This document shows, in pieces, positions 46,092 through 55,367 of a DNA stretch of 64,000 bases. Numbering within the stretch: position 1 is the stretch's first letter; every line of letters begins with the position of its first letter. Below the pieces are notes generated by a model. That model was not told where the DNA came from. It worked only from the letters and a program-made list of their open reading frames with translations, and did not search any database. Made by a program: the position numbers and the translations under genes. Origin of the DNA: Orbus sasakiae (GTDB taxonomy: Bacteria > Pseudomonadota > Gammaproteobacteria > Enterobacterales > Orbaceae); NCBI RefSeq assembly GCF_039542345.1, contig NZ_BAABHY010000006.1, positions 207,581 to 271,580 on the forward strand, read 5' to 3'.

Positions 46092-46349
46092 ATGGATAAA
46101 AAAGAAATTGAAGATAAACTAATGCAATCGCTTAGTTTAGATGAAGTTTATGCAATGAGTGATGACGGAAGTCATTTCCAAGTTATTGCCGTCGGTAGCC
46201 TGTTTGCTGATCTTAGCCGAGTCAAAAAACAGCAAGCAGTGTATGCACCTTTAGCCGAGTTTATTGCGGATAATCGTATTCATGCGTTATCCATCAAAAC
46301 GTATACACCGACTGAATGGCAACGTGAACGTAAATTACTTGGCTTATAA
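46092..46349 (+). CDS. ibaG: IbaG, BolA-family protein
   Basis: IbaG is a BolA-like protein that works with monothiol glutaredoxin in iron-sulfur metabolism and is acid-induced in E. coli. The 85-residue product has the BolA core SDDGSHFQVIAVGSLFADLS and ends in the helix HALSIKTYTPTEWQRER. It sits 32 bases after mlaB. In E. coli murA follows directly; here two minus-strand genes separate them. Confidence 0.95.
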   Translation: MDKKEIEDKLMQSLSLDEVYAMSDDGSHFQVIAVGSLFADLSRVKKQQAVYAPLAEFIADNRIHALSIKTYTPTEWQRERKLLGL

Positions 46350-46365
46350 GTGACAGGTATAAACT

Positions 46366-46395
46366 AAAAAAGGGATACATAATGTATCCCTTTTT
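46366..46395. terminator. Bidirectional terminator between ibaG and yjiA
   Basis: A long stem, AAAAAGGGATACAT and ATGTATCCCTTTTT, separated by one base, gives U-tracts on both strands between these convergent genes. Confidence 0.88.
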
Positions 46396-46405
46396 ATTGA
46401 TCAAA

Positions 46406-47431
46406 TTAAGATGATTGTGTCTCGATAAAATCCTGCCTGATTTCATCAAAGGGCAATTTGCGGCTAATAATGACAAATCTCGAAATGCGCTGGTTTGGAT
46501 TATCCCAAGGGGTACCATAATCAAATCCTACCACTTTATGTACACCTTGTACGATCAGCCGTTGTGGTTGGTCATGAATTGCAAGCACGCCTTTATAACG
46601 CAGCATGTCATTACCATATTTCTCTATAAGTTGCTCGGTAAACGCGCCAATTTTTTTCAAATCTAACTCACCGGCTTCAAGAAGATAGGATACGACATCA
46701 TCGCTCCAAGATTGTTTTGGCTCTGATGCTGCTAAAAATGGCTTAAAGTTTGCTGTTAACTGTTTATTACCATTGATAACAAAAAAACCTTTGTTGATAT
46801 TTAGCTGCTCATCTAAATCAAATGCATGAATATCTAACCATTGTGTTTTGGGAATATGCCCCTGAATAGCTTCAAAGATTAATGCTTTATTATTGATACG
46901 ATTGATTCTGTCAATCGCAGTCAGTTTTTGCTGTTCACTCACGCGATCTGTTTTAGTGAGAATAATACGATCAGCAAAACCGATTTGTGATGAGGCAACA
47001 CGATGTTCGTCAAGTTGTTGCAAAATATGTTCGCAATCAACCAGGGTTATCACTGCATCAAGTTGAATGGTTTGACGAATAAGGTCATCAATAAAAAAAG
47101 TTTGTACAATAGGGGCAGGGTCAGCAAGTCCCGTTGTTTCAATAATCAATCGGTCAAAGGCAATTTTACCGTCTAAACGCTGTTGGTGTAATTTGTGTAA
47201 TGCTTGGGTTAATTCACCTTGTACACTACAACAGATACAACCATTCGTCATTTCAACAATTTCTATATTGGTATCTTGTTTCAATAATCCACCATCAACA
47301 TTGATTTGCCCAAATTCATTTTCAATGATCATAATTTTTTCATTATTATGATTTAATAAGTAATTAATCAGTGTTGTTTTACCAGCGCCTAAAAAGCCAG
47401 TAAGGATGGTGACCGGTAGAAGTGGCTGCAT
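46406..47431 (-). CDS. yjiA: YjiA, COG0523 G3E-family GTPase
   Basis: This is a 341-residue metal-binding G3E GTPase. It has Walker A GFLGAGKTTLINYLL, the family metal motif CICCSV (NGCICCSVQGELTQAL), ETTGLADPAP and NKxD-type TKTD. A C-terminal CobW domain ends with the segment NPNQRISRFVIISRKLPF. COG0523 proteins deliver or sense metals such as zinc; the partner of YjiA is unknown. It lies 42 bases after yjiX, the same order as in the E. coli btsT-yjiX-yjiA operon, but btsT is not here. Confidence 0.93.
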   Translation of the reverse strand: MQPLLPVTILTGFLGAGKTTLINYLLNHNNEKIMIIENEFGQINVDGGLLKQDTNIEIVEMTNGCICCSVQGELTQALHKLHQQRLDGKIAFDRLIIETTGLADPAPIVQTFFIDDLIRQTIQLDAVITLVDCEHILQQLDEHRVASSQIGFADRIILTKTDRVSEQQKLTAIDRINRINNKALIFEAIQGHIPKTQWLDIHAFDLDEQLNINKGFFVINGNKQLTANFKPFLAASEPKQSWSDDVVSYLLEAGELDLKKIGAFTEQLIEKYGNDMLRYKGVLAIHDQPQRLIVQGVHKVVGFDYGTPWDNPNQRISRFVIISRKLPFDEIRQDFIETQSS

Positions 47432-47473
47432 GAGTGAATACCTTTTAACAATAAAACATATCGAGTTGACTGA

Positions 47474-47671
47474 TTAACAACATTTAAAACCACCTTTGCC
47501 GCTGTATTTCGCTTCTTGACGTTCTCTAAAAAATGCTTCATACGTCATGGGTTCTTGTTCTGGGTGGGTCAGTTTCATATGCTGCACATAGGTATCATAA
47601 TCAGGAATACCAATCATCAATTTAGCTGCTTGACCTAAGTATTTTCCTGCTTTAGCTAAATTATCAAACAT
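47474..47671 (-). CDS. yjiX: YjiX/YbdD family small protein
   Basis: This 65-residue protein closely matches E. coli YjiX. Key segments are KYLGQAAKLMIGIPDYDTYV and FFRERQEAKYSGKGGFKCC, with the terminal double cysteine conserved. In E. coli members are encoded next to the pyruvate or peptide carriers BtsT and CstA and appear to be needed for their activity. Here the next gene is yjiA, and no carrier gene is adjacent. Confidence 0.94.
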   Translation of the reverse strand: MFDNLAKAGKYLGQAAKLMIGIPDYDTYVQHMKLTHPEQEPMTYEAFFRERQEAKYSGKGGFKCC

Positions 47672-47915
47672 TGTATTTTTACCTTTTTTAAAAGCGTTAC
47701 CTTATGCTATCACTTTTTTATGTAATGATCACGATTACAGGTGATTTAAATGATAAGATGATATTTTATTTAGTCATTATCGGTATAACATCAGTACCTT
47801 AATCATTTTAAACGAAATAGTTACCTATTTTAGTGAATAATTAATTACTTATTTGTTGATAACATTTATAATATCGACAAATAGTTAATATCTGATATAT
47901 CGAGATTGTTGGTTT

Positions 47916-49166
47916 ATGGAAAAGTTTAAAATTATTGGTCCGACTCAATTAAATGGCGAGGTAACGATATCTGGTGCAAAAAATGCGGCACTGCCTATTT
48001 TATTTGCCTCATTATTAGCGGAAAAACCCGTTGAAATTCAAAATGTACCAAAGTTAAAAGATATTGATACAACGTTGGAATTATTACAACGTTTAGGCGT
48101 TAAAATTAAGCGTAACGGTTTTATCGATATTGACGCCAGTGGCGTTGATAATTTTTGTGCACCTTATGATTTAGTTAAAACAATGCGTGCTTCAATTTGG
48201 GCATTAGGGCCATTAGTTGCAAGATTTGGTCAAGGGCAAGTTTCATTGCCTGGCGGCTGTGCTATCGGAGCAAGACCGGTTGATTTACACATTTCTGGAT
48301 TACAAAAACTCGGCGCGTCAATCACGCTTGATGAAGGCTATGTTAAAGCAACTGTTGATGGGCGCTTAAAAGGCGCGCATATTGTGATGGATAAAGTGAG
48401 TGTTGGTGCAACAGTGACGATTATGACAGCAGCCACTTTAGCTGAGGGTAAAACGATAATCGAAAATGCAGCGTGTGAACCTGAAATAGTCGATACCGCC
48501 AAATTTTTAAATGCCATCGGTGCAAAAGTGACGGGAGCAGGTACTGATCGAATTACCATTGATGGTGTTGAAAAATTAGGTGGTGGCGTCCATAAAATAT
48601 TACCTGATCGTATTGAAACGGGTACTTACCTTGTTGCATCAGCTATTTCAAAAGGCAATATCGTATGCCGTAATACGGATCCGACAACACTCGATGCGGT
48701 TATTGCTAAATTATCCGAGGCTGGGGCAAAAATTGAAACAGGCATTGATTGGATTCGCTTAGATATGCAGGGGCAACGCCCTAAAGCGGTGAATATTCAT
48801 ACCGCGCCACACCCCGGTTTCCCAACTGATATGCAAGCTCAATTCTCATTATTGAATATGGTCGCCGAAGGTACGGGTATTATTAAAGAAACGATTTTTG
48901 AAAACCGATTTATGCATGTTCCAGAGTTGATTCGCATGGGAGCTAAAGCTGAAATTGAAGGCAATACGCTTATTACCCATGGTGTTGAGCAATTAACTGG
49001 TGCTGAAGTGATGGCAACCGATTTAAGGGCTTCAGCAAGCTTAGTTTTAGCCGGCTGTATTGCAAAAGGCACAACAATTGTTGATCGTATTTACCATATC
49101 GATCGCGGTTATGAAAAAATTGAAGAGAAACTTCGCGGTTTAGGCGCGGAGATAGTTAGAATTTAG
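47916..49166 (+). CDS. murA: UDP-N-acetylglucosamine 1-carboxyvinyltransferase
   Basis: MurA transfers enolpyruvate from PEP to UDP-GlcNAc, the first committed step of peptidoglycan synthesis. The 416-residue product has the fosfomycin-target cysteine in place (PGGCAIGARPVDLH), plus SGAKNAALPILFASLL at the N-terminus and RASASLVLAGCIAKG at the C-terminus. The 244 bases upstream are AT-rich and probably hold its promoter. The polysaccharide locus begins 17 bases after its stop. Confidence 0.98.
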   Translation: MEKFKIIGPTQLNGEVTISGAKNAALPILFASLLAEKPVEIQNVPKLKDIDTTLELLQRLGVKIKRNGFIDIDASGVDNFCAPYDLVKTMRASIWALGPLVARFGQGQVSLPGGCAIGARPVDLHISGLQKLGASITLDEGYVKATVDGRLKGAHIVMDKVSVGATVTIMTAATLAEGKTIIENAACEPEIVDTAKFLNAIGAKVTGAGTDRITIDGVEKLGGGVHKILPDRIETGTYLVASAISKGNIVCRNTDPTTLDAVIAKLSEAGAKIETGIDWIRLDMQGQRPKAVNIHTAPHPGFPTDMQAQFSLLNMVAEGTGIIKETIFENRFMHVPELIRMGAKAEIEGNTLITHGVEQLTGAEVMATDLRASASLVLAGCIAKGTTIVDRIYHIDRGYEKIEEKLRGLGAEIVRI

Positions 49167-49182
49167 CTAAAAATAAATTATT

Positions 49183-50406
49183 ATGAGTAGGACTGGGATG
49201 CAAATTAAATTAACAGACTCTCTTTTATCAGTAATTGGAGTCGTTTGTGGACAATTACTCTTTTTTTTATGCTTGTGGTTTATTGGTCTCAATTTTGGTG
49301 CGAGTCAATTAGGTGAATTTAATTTACATTTATCCATTGGAATGTTTTTAGGTACTATTTTTGTATTTAGATATGAACTTGCTTGTATATCTAATTCACA
49401 AAATTCATCTTTGAATGCAACAAGTAATGTTTACTTACTTTCATTGATTGTGACGTTAATATTACTTTTATTCTCATTTATGTTGTATAAGGATTTTTCT
49501 CTTACTATTATATTTTCATTAAGCTTTTTAGCTGTTCAAACTTTTATTAATTACCTTAATAGCCAAAGGAAATATGTATATATTGGCTTTTTTAGAGTAA
49601 TAATCAATTTTTGTTTCTTGCTTTTTATTTTATTTCTTTATTTTTGGCATTATCAAGACAATTTATTTGAAGTATATACTGCATTATATTTTTGTTTATC
49701 TTTTGTGCTGTTGGCTTTCATTCTGTATAAACAATATAAAAGTAACATAAGGTTAAATTTTAAGTTTTTTATTAAAGAAAATTACCGATATCCTTTATAT
49801 ATCTTTCCTGCAACATGTTGCTCTTCTATTTATACCTATTCTTTATCAATATTAATTCCTTTCTGGTATGGTTTAAGTGAAGCTGGATATTTTGCGGTTG
49901 CTTATAAATTTGGTTTTTTTCCTATAGCCTTATTATCGCAAAGTATAAGCGGTGTATTTCGGAGAGATATGTTATCCGCTGTAGAAATATCAAAAAAGGA
50001 TGCTGAAAATGTTTATAAAGTGTATATGAAGTATATTTTTATCGCCTCAATACTTTATTGCGTATTTGGTTATTTATTTTCAGAATGGATAATTACACTG
50101 ATGTTCGGTGAAAAATGGGGTAATGCTGTAATTTACTATAAATTGATGATTCCTCTTTTTTGTATTCAATTATTATACTCTCCGGCATCTCAATTATTTT
50201 TAGTTTTCAAAAAACAAAAAATTGATTTTATAGTTAATTTTTTACTTGGTATTACTTTAGTTGTTCTTTTTATTGTTAACTATTTTTTTAAGTTAGATGT
50301 TGTTAACTTAATTATTTTGTTTGTTTGTATTTCATCATTTATATTAGTTTGTAATTTATATATAACATATAGAATAGTTTTTAAAAATGATCGTATTTAT
50401 TATTGA
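49183..50406 (+). CDS. wzx: Polysaccharide repeat-unit flippase (Wzx-like)
   Basis: This 407-residue membrane protein has about twelve hydrophobic segments and resembles polysaccharide-export flippases of the MOP superfamily. Such proteins move lipid-linked oligosaccharide across the inner membrane. The family-like segment GYFAVAYKFGFFPIALLSQS and the loop MFGEKWGNAVIYYKLMIP support this. It is very AT-rich compared with murA, suggesting acquisition. The ATG at 49183 gives a short polar lead; the ATG at 49198 (MQIKLTD) is an alternative start. It overlaps the next gene by 20 bases. Confidence 0.85.
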   Translation: MSRTGMQIKLTDSLLSVIGVVCGQLLFFLCLWFIGLNFGASQLGEFNLHLSIGMFLGTIFVFRYELACISNSQNSSLNATSNVYLLSLIVTLILLLFSFMLYKDFSLTIIFSLSFLAVQTFINYLNSQRKYVYIGFFRVIINFCFLLFILFLYFWHYQDNLFEVYTALYFCLSFVLLAFILYKQYKSNIRLNFKFFIKENYRYPLYIFPATCCSSIYTYSLSILIPFWYGLSEAGYFAVAYKFGFFPIALLSQSISGVFRRDMLSAVEISKKDAENVYKVYMKYIFIASILYCVFGYLFSEWIITLMFGEKWGNAVIYYKLMIPLFCIQLLYSPASQLFLVFKKQKIDFIVNFLLGITLVVLFIVNYFFKLDVVNLIILFVCISSFILVCNLYITYRIVFKNDRIYY

Positions 50407-51574
50407 TTACATTGAACGTTTTAATTTTTATTCACGAATGTTCACTTCATTGTCTGGTGAATACAAAGTTGTTGTCGTTACTCATGATCCTATCGTGTAT
50501 TTATTATGTAGAAAATTTCCTTGTAAATGTATCCTAATAAAAAAGAATATTTTACCTATTTATTTATCAGACAGCGATGCTGATCGAGATATTATTACTT
50601 CAATTGAGGTACTAAATGATGATTTTAGTTATGAACAAGCAAAAAATAGCTATATTTCAACTGTACATACTTTAGAATCACTTTTTAAAAATAACAGGAT
50701 TATCAAATGTGTTATATGGAATGGGGAAACTTTGATCGGTAGAGCTACAACTCAAGTGTGTCGAAAATTATCCATTGAGAAAATCTATTTAGAAATATCT
50801 AATTTACCTAATAAAATGTTTTCCGATCCCATGGGGGCCAATGCAAAGTCATCTATATTTTATGAGCCAAGTATAATTGATAACTTGCCTTTAGTTTCAG
50901 AACAACAGCACCAGGCATGGATTAAATTGTATGAGGATTTAAAAGCAGGAAAATTGCCACAGGCTCAATCAAGATTTTTCAGAAGAATTATAGGGGCAAT
51001 AAATTACGGTTTGAAATACTTATATGCAAGTGTGTATAAAAAGAGCTTTAAAAGATTTAAAATAAAAAGCCATCCAAATATGGCAAATATTATTTTTAAT
51101 AACGCATTTGATATTAAAAATGAAGAATATATATTTTTACCTTTACAAGTTTCTACTGATACTCAAATTAAGTTAAATTCTAATTATAATAATATTGATG
51201 CGATAAGAGTCGCTTTACATAAAGCCAATCAGATGAATATTAAATTACTCGTAAAAATCCATCCGGCAGAAAAAGAACAAGTAAGTATTAATAACATTAT
51301 TCAAGAACAAAAAATAACAAAATTTATACTAACTAATATTAATACAATTGATTTAATCAAAAACTCTACAGAAGTTGTGGTCATTAATTCTACTGTGGGC
51401 TTAGAGTCATTAATATATGGTAAAAAAGTGACAGTAATTGGAAATGCACTATATTTGAATTTTGATCAAACTAAATTAAAAAAATATATTCATAGCTATT
51501 TGATTGATGGCGTAGACTATTTCTCTAATGGCTCTATTTCTCTTGAGAATTCACTAAAATTATTAAAAATTTGA
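50387..51574 (+). CDS. KpsC/KpsS-like capsule-type polysaccharide protein
   Basis: This is a 395-residue cytoplasmic protein. Its second half resembles the capsule export/Kdo-transferase family (KpsC, KpsS, LipB). Supporting segments are YIFLPLQVSTDTQI, LLVKIHPAEKEQ and VVVINSTVGLESLIYGKKV. KpsC and KpsS are beta-Kdo transferases that start the glycolipid anchor of group 2 capsules. Here the neighbours are Wzx/Wzy-type genes, so the protein may act instead as a glycosyltransferase on the repeat unit. The specific sugar is unknown. Confidence 0.7.
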   Translation: MIVFIIDYIERFNFYSRMFTSLSGEYKVVVVTHDPIVYLLCRKFPCKCILIKKNILPIYLSDSDADRDIITSIEVLNDDFSYEQAKNSYISTVHTLESLFKNNRIIKCVIWNGETLIGRATTQVCRKLSIEKIYLEISNLPNKMFSDPMGANAKSSIFYEPSIIDNLPLVSEQQHQAWIKLYEDLKAGKLPQAQSRFFRRIIGAINYGLKYLYASVYKKSFKRFKIKSHPNMANIIFNNAFDIKNEEYIFLPLQVSTDTQIKLNSNYNNIDAIRVALHKANQMNIKLLVKIHPAEKEQVSINNIIQEQKITKFILTNINTIDLIKNSTEVVVINSTVGLESLIYGKKVTVIGNALYLNFDQTKLKKYIHSYLIDGVDYFSNGSISLENSLKLLKI

Positions 51575-51617
51575 GAATTAATAGTTTTAAAGACATAAAA
51601 TTTAGGTGGTAAGTTAA

Positions 51618-52430
51618 ATGAAAGATTTAGCCGTTCTCATTCCTGTATATAATGACCATACTGAAATTATTGTTACTCTAAATTCTATAAGAGAAAAAGA
51701 TAATGAATTTAAAGTTATTATTGTTGATGATGGCAGTACGAGTCCTTTAAAAATAGATACATCCTTATTTCCATTTGAAATTATTGTTATAGCCTTACCT
51801 CAAAATCAAGGTATTGTAGAGGCATTAAATTCTGGGTTACGCTATATTTTACAAGATAAAAATATAAACTATATTGCTAGATTAGATGCTGGAGATTTAC
51901 AGCGTGAAGACCGTTTGAATATACAATACGAATATATGAGATCTAATCCTGACATATTTTTATTAGGTTCTGCTGTTAATTTTATATCAGAGGAAGGAGT
52001 ATTTCTTTATACTTACCAACCACCGCTAATTGATTCTGAAATAAAGAATAAGATTTTCTTAAGATGTTGTTTTATTCATCCATCTGTAATTATAAATAAA
52101 ACTGTATTTGAAAAAATAGACATATATTCAGAAAAATATATTTATGCGGAGGATTATGATCTGTTCTTGAGAATTACTCAAAATTATAGAGTTGCTAACT
52201 TACCTAATATCTTATTGAGTTGTTCTATTAGAGAAAAGGGAATCAGTAATAGTAAGAGAAGAGTCCAAATGAAAAATACTCTAAATCTCTTAATTAATAA
52301 TCGGCATTATAATAATATCTATTGGTTTTTTGGTATTACAGTAGTTATTGTAAAATGGATTCTGCCAAGAAGTTTTTTTAGTTACGTTAAGACTATTATT
52401 AATAAAATTTTATCTTTTTTTAGAAAGTGA
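51618..52430 (+). CDS. Family 2 glycosyltransferase
   Basis: This 270-residue GT-A fold enzyme probably adds a sugar to the lipid-linked repeat unit on the cytoplasmic face. The N-terminal motif LAVLIPVYNDHTEI, the nucleotide-binding VIIVDDGSTSPL and the metal-binding region IARLDAGDLQREDRL are visible. The usual D-x-D appears as LDAGD. CFIHPSVIINKTVFEKI and the YAEDYDLFLRI stretch form the acceptor side. A hydrophobic C-terminal helix may tether it to the membrane. The donor sugar cannot be told from sequence. Confidence 0.88.
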   Translation: MKDLAVLIPVYNDHTEIIVTLNSIREKDNEFKVIIVDDGSTSPLKIDTSLFPFEIIVIALPQNQGIVEALNSGLRYILQDKNINYIARLDAGDLQREDRLNIQYEYMRSNPDIFLLGSAVNFISEEGVFLYTYQPPLIDSEIKNKIFLRCCFIHPSVIINKTVFEKIDIYSEKYIYAEDYDLFLRITQNYRVANLPNILLSCSIREKGISNSKRRVQMKNTLNLLINNRHYNNIYWFFGITVVIVKWILPRSFFSYVKTIINKILSFFRK

Positions 52431-52457
52431 AAAGATTAGTCTACATTTAGGTATATT

Positions 52458-53615
52458 ATGTTTAAAATTTTAAGCAGATACTCATTCTTAGAGTTCTTTC
52501 TTTCCATCACATTGGTCTTCTTTTCTCTTAGTCATTTTGTCGCATTAGCGTTAGGAATGAGTTTAGTCTTGATGTTTTTAATTATTGTTTTCAGCAGAAA
52601 ACAATCCATTTCAATAAATAGGATAAAAATTTTTAAATTTTGTTCATTTTTTGTTGTTTTAAATCTTTTGGTTTCAATTTCAACTTTTTTTGATAATTTT
52701 TATCTTAATAATTATGTTAAATTTTTTGCTATACAAATTTTCTTTTTCATGTTTTTATTTTTATCAACTTATTGTATTTCAGAAAAGAATTTAGATAATT
52801 CATTAAAAATTTACTTATATATTCAGGCTACTATTTTTTTCATTCAATTAATTATTTATATATTATTTAATTTTTATATTAATTTTGATGAACTAATTCG
52901 GGATGAAAATGCTAATGCTTTATATGAAACCAAAGCATTGATTGATTCTTTTATTCCGATAAGGGCAACAGGTTTATATGCAGAACCATCTTTTTACTCA
53001 ATGTTTGTGCTGGTACCAGCTGCATATTTTTTATCAAAAGGTATTTTAAATTTTGCAACAATTTTAGCAATTCTTACATCATTAATTTCATTATCAATTG
53101 TTTCAATTATATGTTGTTCACTTATGATAATGTTTTTTTTAATCACAAATAAACGATTTTTTGCGGCAAAAGTAATTATGATCGTAGCCATAATTATTCT
53201 TTTTCCGACAATATATTCAGTTTATCAATTAAGAGTGTATGAAGCAGTTGATTATGATGCAATTGCAAGTCGATCTGTGATTCTTAAAGAACTATATTTG
53301 AGAAATAATATCAATGACATTATCGGTAGCGGATTTTTTTGGAATTCTTTAAAGCCGATTGGTGAAACAGGTATGTTTAGTTACCATATTACTGATTCAT
53401 CCACATATATATATTTATACTATTGCTCTGGAATTATTGGGTCAATTTTCTTTGCTATTTTGATGTTATATATTTTTTCTTTTAATAAAAAAGGCTTTTT
53501 TTATTTGTTATGTATTCTGCTATTTAAATTCCAAATTCTAATAGGTTTTTTTTGGTTAGCAATATATTTAATAGGGTTTAAATCATCAAAAAAACAAGAA
53601 ATTGTTGATAATTAA
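52458..53615 (+). CDS. wzy: O-antigen/exopolysaccharide polymerase (Wzy-like)
   Basis: This 385-residue protein has about ten to twelve membrane segments and a large periplasmic loop in the middle to late region (about 260-315, RSVILKELYLRNNINDIIGS then GFFWNSLKPIG). That matches the Wzy and O-antigen ligase layout. Wzy proteins share little sequence, so the call rests on topology, loop and location between glycosyltransferases. The alternative is an O-antigen ligase (WaaL), less likely inside this cluster. Confidence 0.75.
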   Translation: MFKILSRYSFLEFFLSITLVFFSLSHFVALALGMSLVLMFLIIVFSRKQSISINRIKIFKFCSFFVVLNLLVSISTFFDNFYLNNYVKFFAIQIFFFMFLFLSTYCISEKNLDNSLKIYLYIQATIFFIQLIIYILFNFYINFDELIRDENANALYETKALIDSFIPIRATGLYAEPSFYSMFVLVPAAYFLSKGILNFATILAILTSLISLSIVSIICCSLMIMFFLITNKRFFAAKVIMIVAIIILFPTIYSVYQLRVYEAVDYDAIASRSVILKELYLRNNINDIIGSGFFWNSLKPIGETGMFSYHITDSSTYIYLYYCSGIIGSIFFAILMLYIFSFNKKGFFYLLCILLFKFQILIGFFWLAIYLIGFKSSKKQEIVDN

Positions 53616-53640
53616 GATGGTAGGTATTTAGAGGCTAATA

Positions 53641-54717
53641 ATGAAAATACTTCATGCAGCAGAAACAATAAAAGGTGGTGTCGCTACCGTTATAACACAA
53701 TTGATAACCAACTCTTCCGGTAAGGTGGATATGTACTGTTTAATACCATTTCAGCAGCAAGCGGAATTGAATACAGCAAGTTGTCATAAAATTTTCTTTC
53801 AGCGAAAAAAAAGAGGAATACTAGCTTTTGTATTATTTTTCTACAATTTTACCAAACTCATTTGGAAAATAAGACCAGATATTGTTCATTTGCATAGTTC
53901 ATTTGCGGGTTTTTTAGGTAGGATTTCATTAGTTATATTATATCCTTGGCGCCGACCTAAAGTTGTATACTGCCCGCATGCCTTTTCATTTTTAATAAGT
54001 ACAAGTGTTTTTAAGAAAAAATGTTATATTTTTATTGAGAAATTATTATTGATAAGGACATCTAAAGTAATTTGTGTTAGTAAATTTGAAAAAGATCAGG
54101 CAATTAGACATGGCCTACCTCAGTCTAAATTGGAAGTTATTTATAATGGAGTTTCTATTCCTGCTGATATTAATGGCAAAGAAAAAGCGGACATAGAAAA
54201 TAAAATTCAGTTATTGTACGTAGGCCGTTTTGATTACCAAAAAGGATTTGATATTATTTTAGAACTTGCAAATAGAATGAATCCCGATAGATTTCAACTA
54301 ACAGTAGTTGGCGATTTTGTTAATGATCATAAATACAATATCGATAATAACTTGATAACTTATGTTGGTTGGCTGACAAGTCAAGAACTTAGCAATTATT
54401 ATAGAAATACTCATATAGTAATTGTTCCAAGTCGTTGGGAAGGCTTTGCAATGGTTCCATTGGAAGCAATGAGTTATAAAAAAGTGGTTATTGCTGCAAA
54501 CACGACATCTTTACCAGAAGCAGTGGTTGATGGTGAAACGGGATATTTGTTCGATATTGAGAATATAGAGCAATTAATATCGATAGTTAATAAAATAGAT
54601 AGAAAGTCATTATGCGAAATGGGTATTAATGGATATCAAAGATACTTACATTATTTTACATCTGATGTGATGACAAACAATACCATTCAACTTTATAACC
54701 AGTTAATGATTAAGTAA
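53641..54717 (+). CDS. Family 4 glycosyltransferase
   Basis: This 358-residue GT-B enzyme has an N-terminal acceptor half (MKILHAAETIKGGVATVITQ, PDIVHLHSSFAGFLGR) and a C-terminal nucleotide-sugar half. The retaining-enzyme glutamate motif is in PSRWEGFAMVPLEAMSYKKV, and LLYVGRFDYQKGFDIILELA opens the C-terminal domain. It lies 25 bases after wzy. The substrate is unknown. Confidence 0.9.
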   Translation: MKILHAAETIKGGVATVITQLITNSSGKVDMYCLIPFQQQAELNTASCHKIFFQRKKRGILAFVLFFYNFTKLIWKIRPDIVHLHSSFAGFLGRISLVILYPWRRPKVVYCPHAFSFLISTSVFKKKCYIFIEKLLLIRTSKVICVSKFEKDQAIRHGLPQSKLEVIYNGVSIPADINGKEKADIENKIQLLYVGRFDYQKGFDIILELANRMNPDRFQLTVVGDFVNDHKYNIDNNLITYVGWLTSQELSNYYRNTHIVIVPSRWEGFAMVPLEAMSYKKVVIAANTTSLPEAVVDGETGYLFDIENIEQLISIVNKIDRKSLCEMGINGYQRYLHYFTSDVMTNNTIQLYNQLMIK

Positions 54718-54784
54718 GCTTTGTATCTTTATAATTTAAATGGATAGTTATTTGATGATGATTTGCTTACTATATAGTATGCTT

Positions 54785-55204
54785 AATGGTGAAGAAAGTC
54801 TTATTTAAGACTAATATTTATTAAAAATACGACGATAAGATACAATATACAGAGGTGAAAATGTACTCATCACGAGTTTTATTATTGTCATCTATTGATA
54901 GTAGCATTACTCCTTGATTGTTGAGTTTTTTAATATTATAAATCAATACATTAGTTTTTTTATGGTGTGTTGAAGCTTTCCCTGTATCTGGTGAAATTAA
55001 TCGTGTCGTAAAAGATCCAAATAAGGCAATAGAGTTAGTCCAATCAACATTTTCAATGTTATCACATTCACTTGATATGACAGATGGTTTGAGCATCGAT
55101 TTTGGTCATTGACGTTTTAACTTAAGGACATCAAATACTGAATCAGTAATCCGTTTAAATGTTGAAAGTCAAGGTGATAAGGTATTGATGGAGCAAAAAA
55201 CTTA
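54785..55204 (+). pseudogene. manB: Decayed phosphomannomutase (ManB/CpsG) C-terminal remnant
   Basis: The + strand carries the last 140 or so codons of a phosphohexomutase, broken by stops and frameshifts. Clear stretches are PVSGEINRVVKDPNKAIELV, then MTDGLSIDFGH, a TGA where the family has Trp (DWRFNLR), then RFNLRTSNTESVIRLNVESQ. Upstream, in other frames, are DTIYRGE, matching DAIYGGE before the HHYFRD region, and IDSSITP followed by TGA where the family reads SGMIPW. The region ends at TAA 55202-55204. ManB makes mannose 1-phosphate for GDP-mannose; this copy cannot. It lies between the last glycosyltransferase gene and wcaJ. A minus-strand ORF here is only a shadow. Confidence 0.85.
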
Positions 55205-55367
55205 ATTAATATTAGAAATATTAAAATGAGTGCTTAAATTTTGGTTAGATGTCTCATGTTTATATAAAATAGCTTGATTACGTTATAGTTGCCAAGATAA
55301 TATGTTTATGATGAAAAAAAGAATAAGAAATATAAATAGTTGTTAATAAATATAGGATATTATTCTT

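Noticed and set aside
52458..53615. O-antigen ligase WaaL as the identity of the polymerase-like gene
   Set aside because: Topology alone allows it, but the position among repeat-unit assembly genes favours Wzy.
54821..55096. Minus-strand 91-codon open frame after the GT4 gene
   Set aside because: The opposite strand carries recognisable phosphomannomutase fragments, so this frame is a shadow of the relic.
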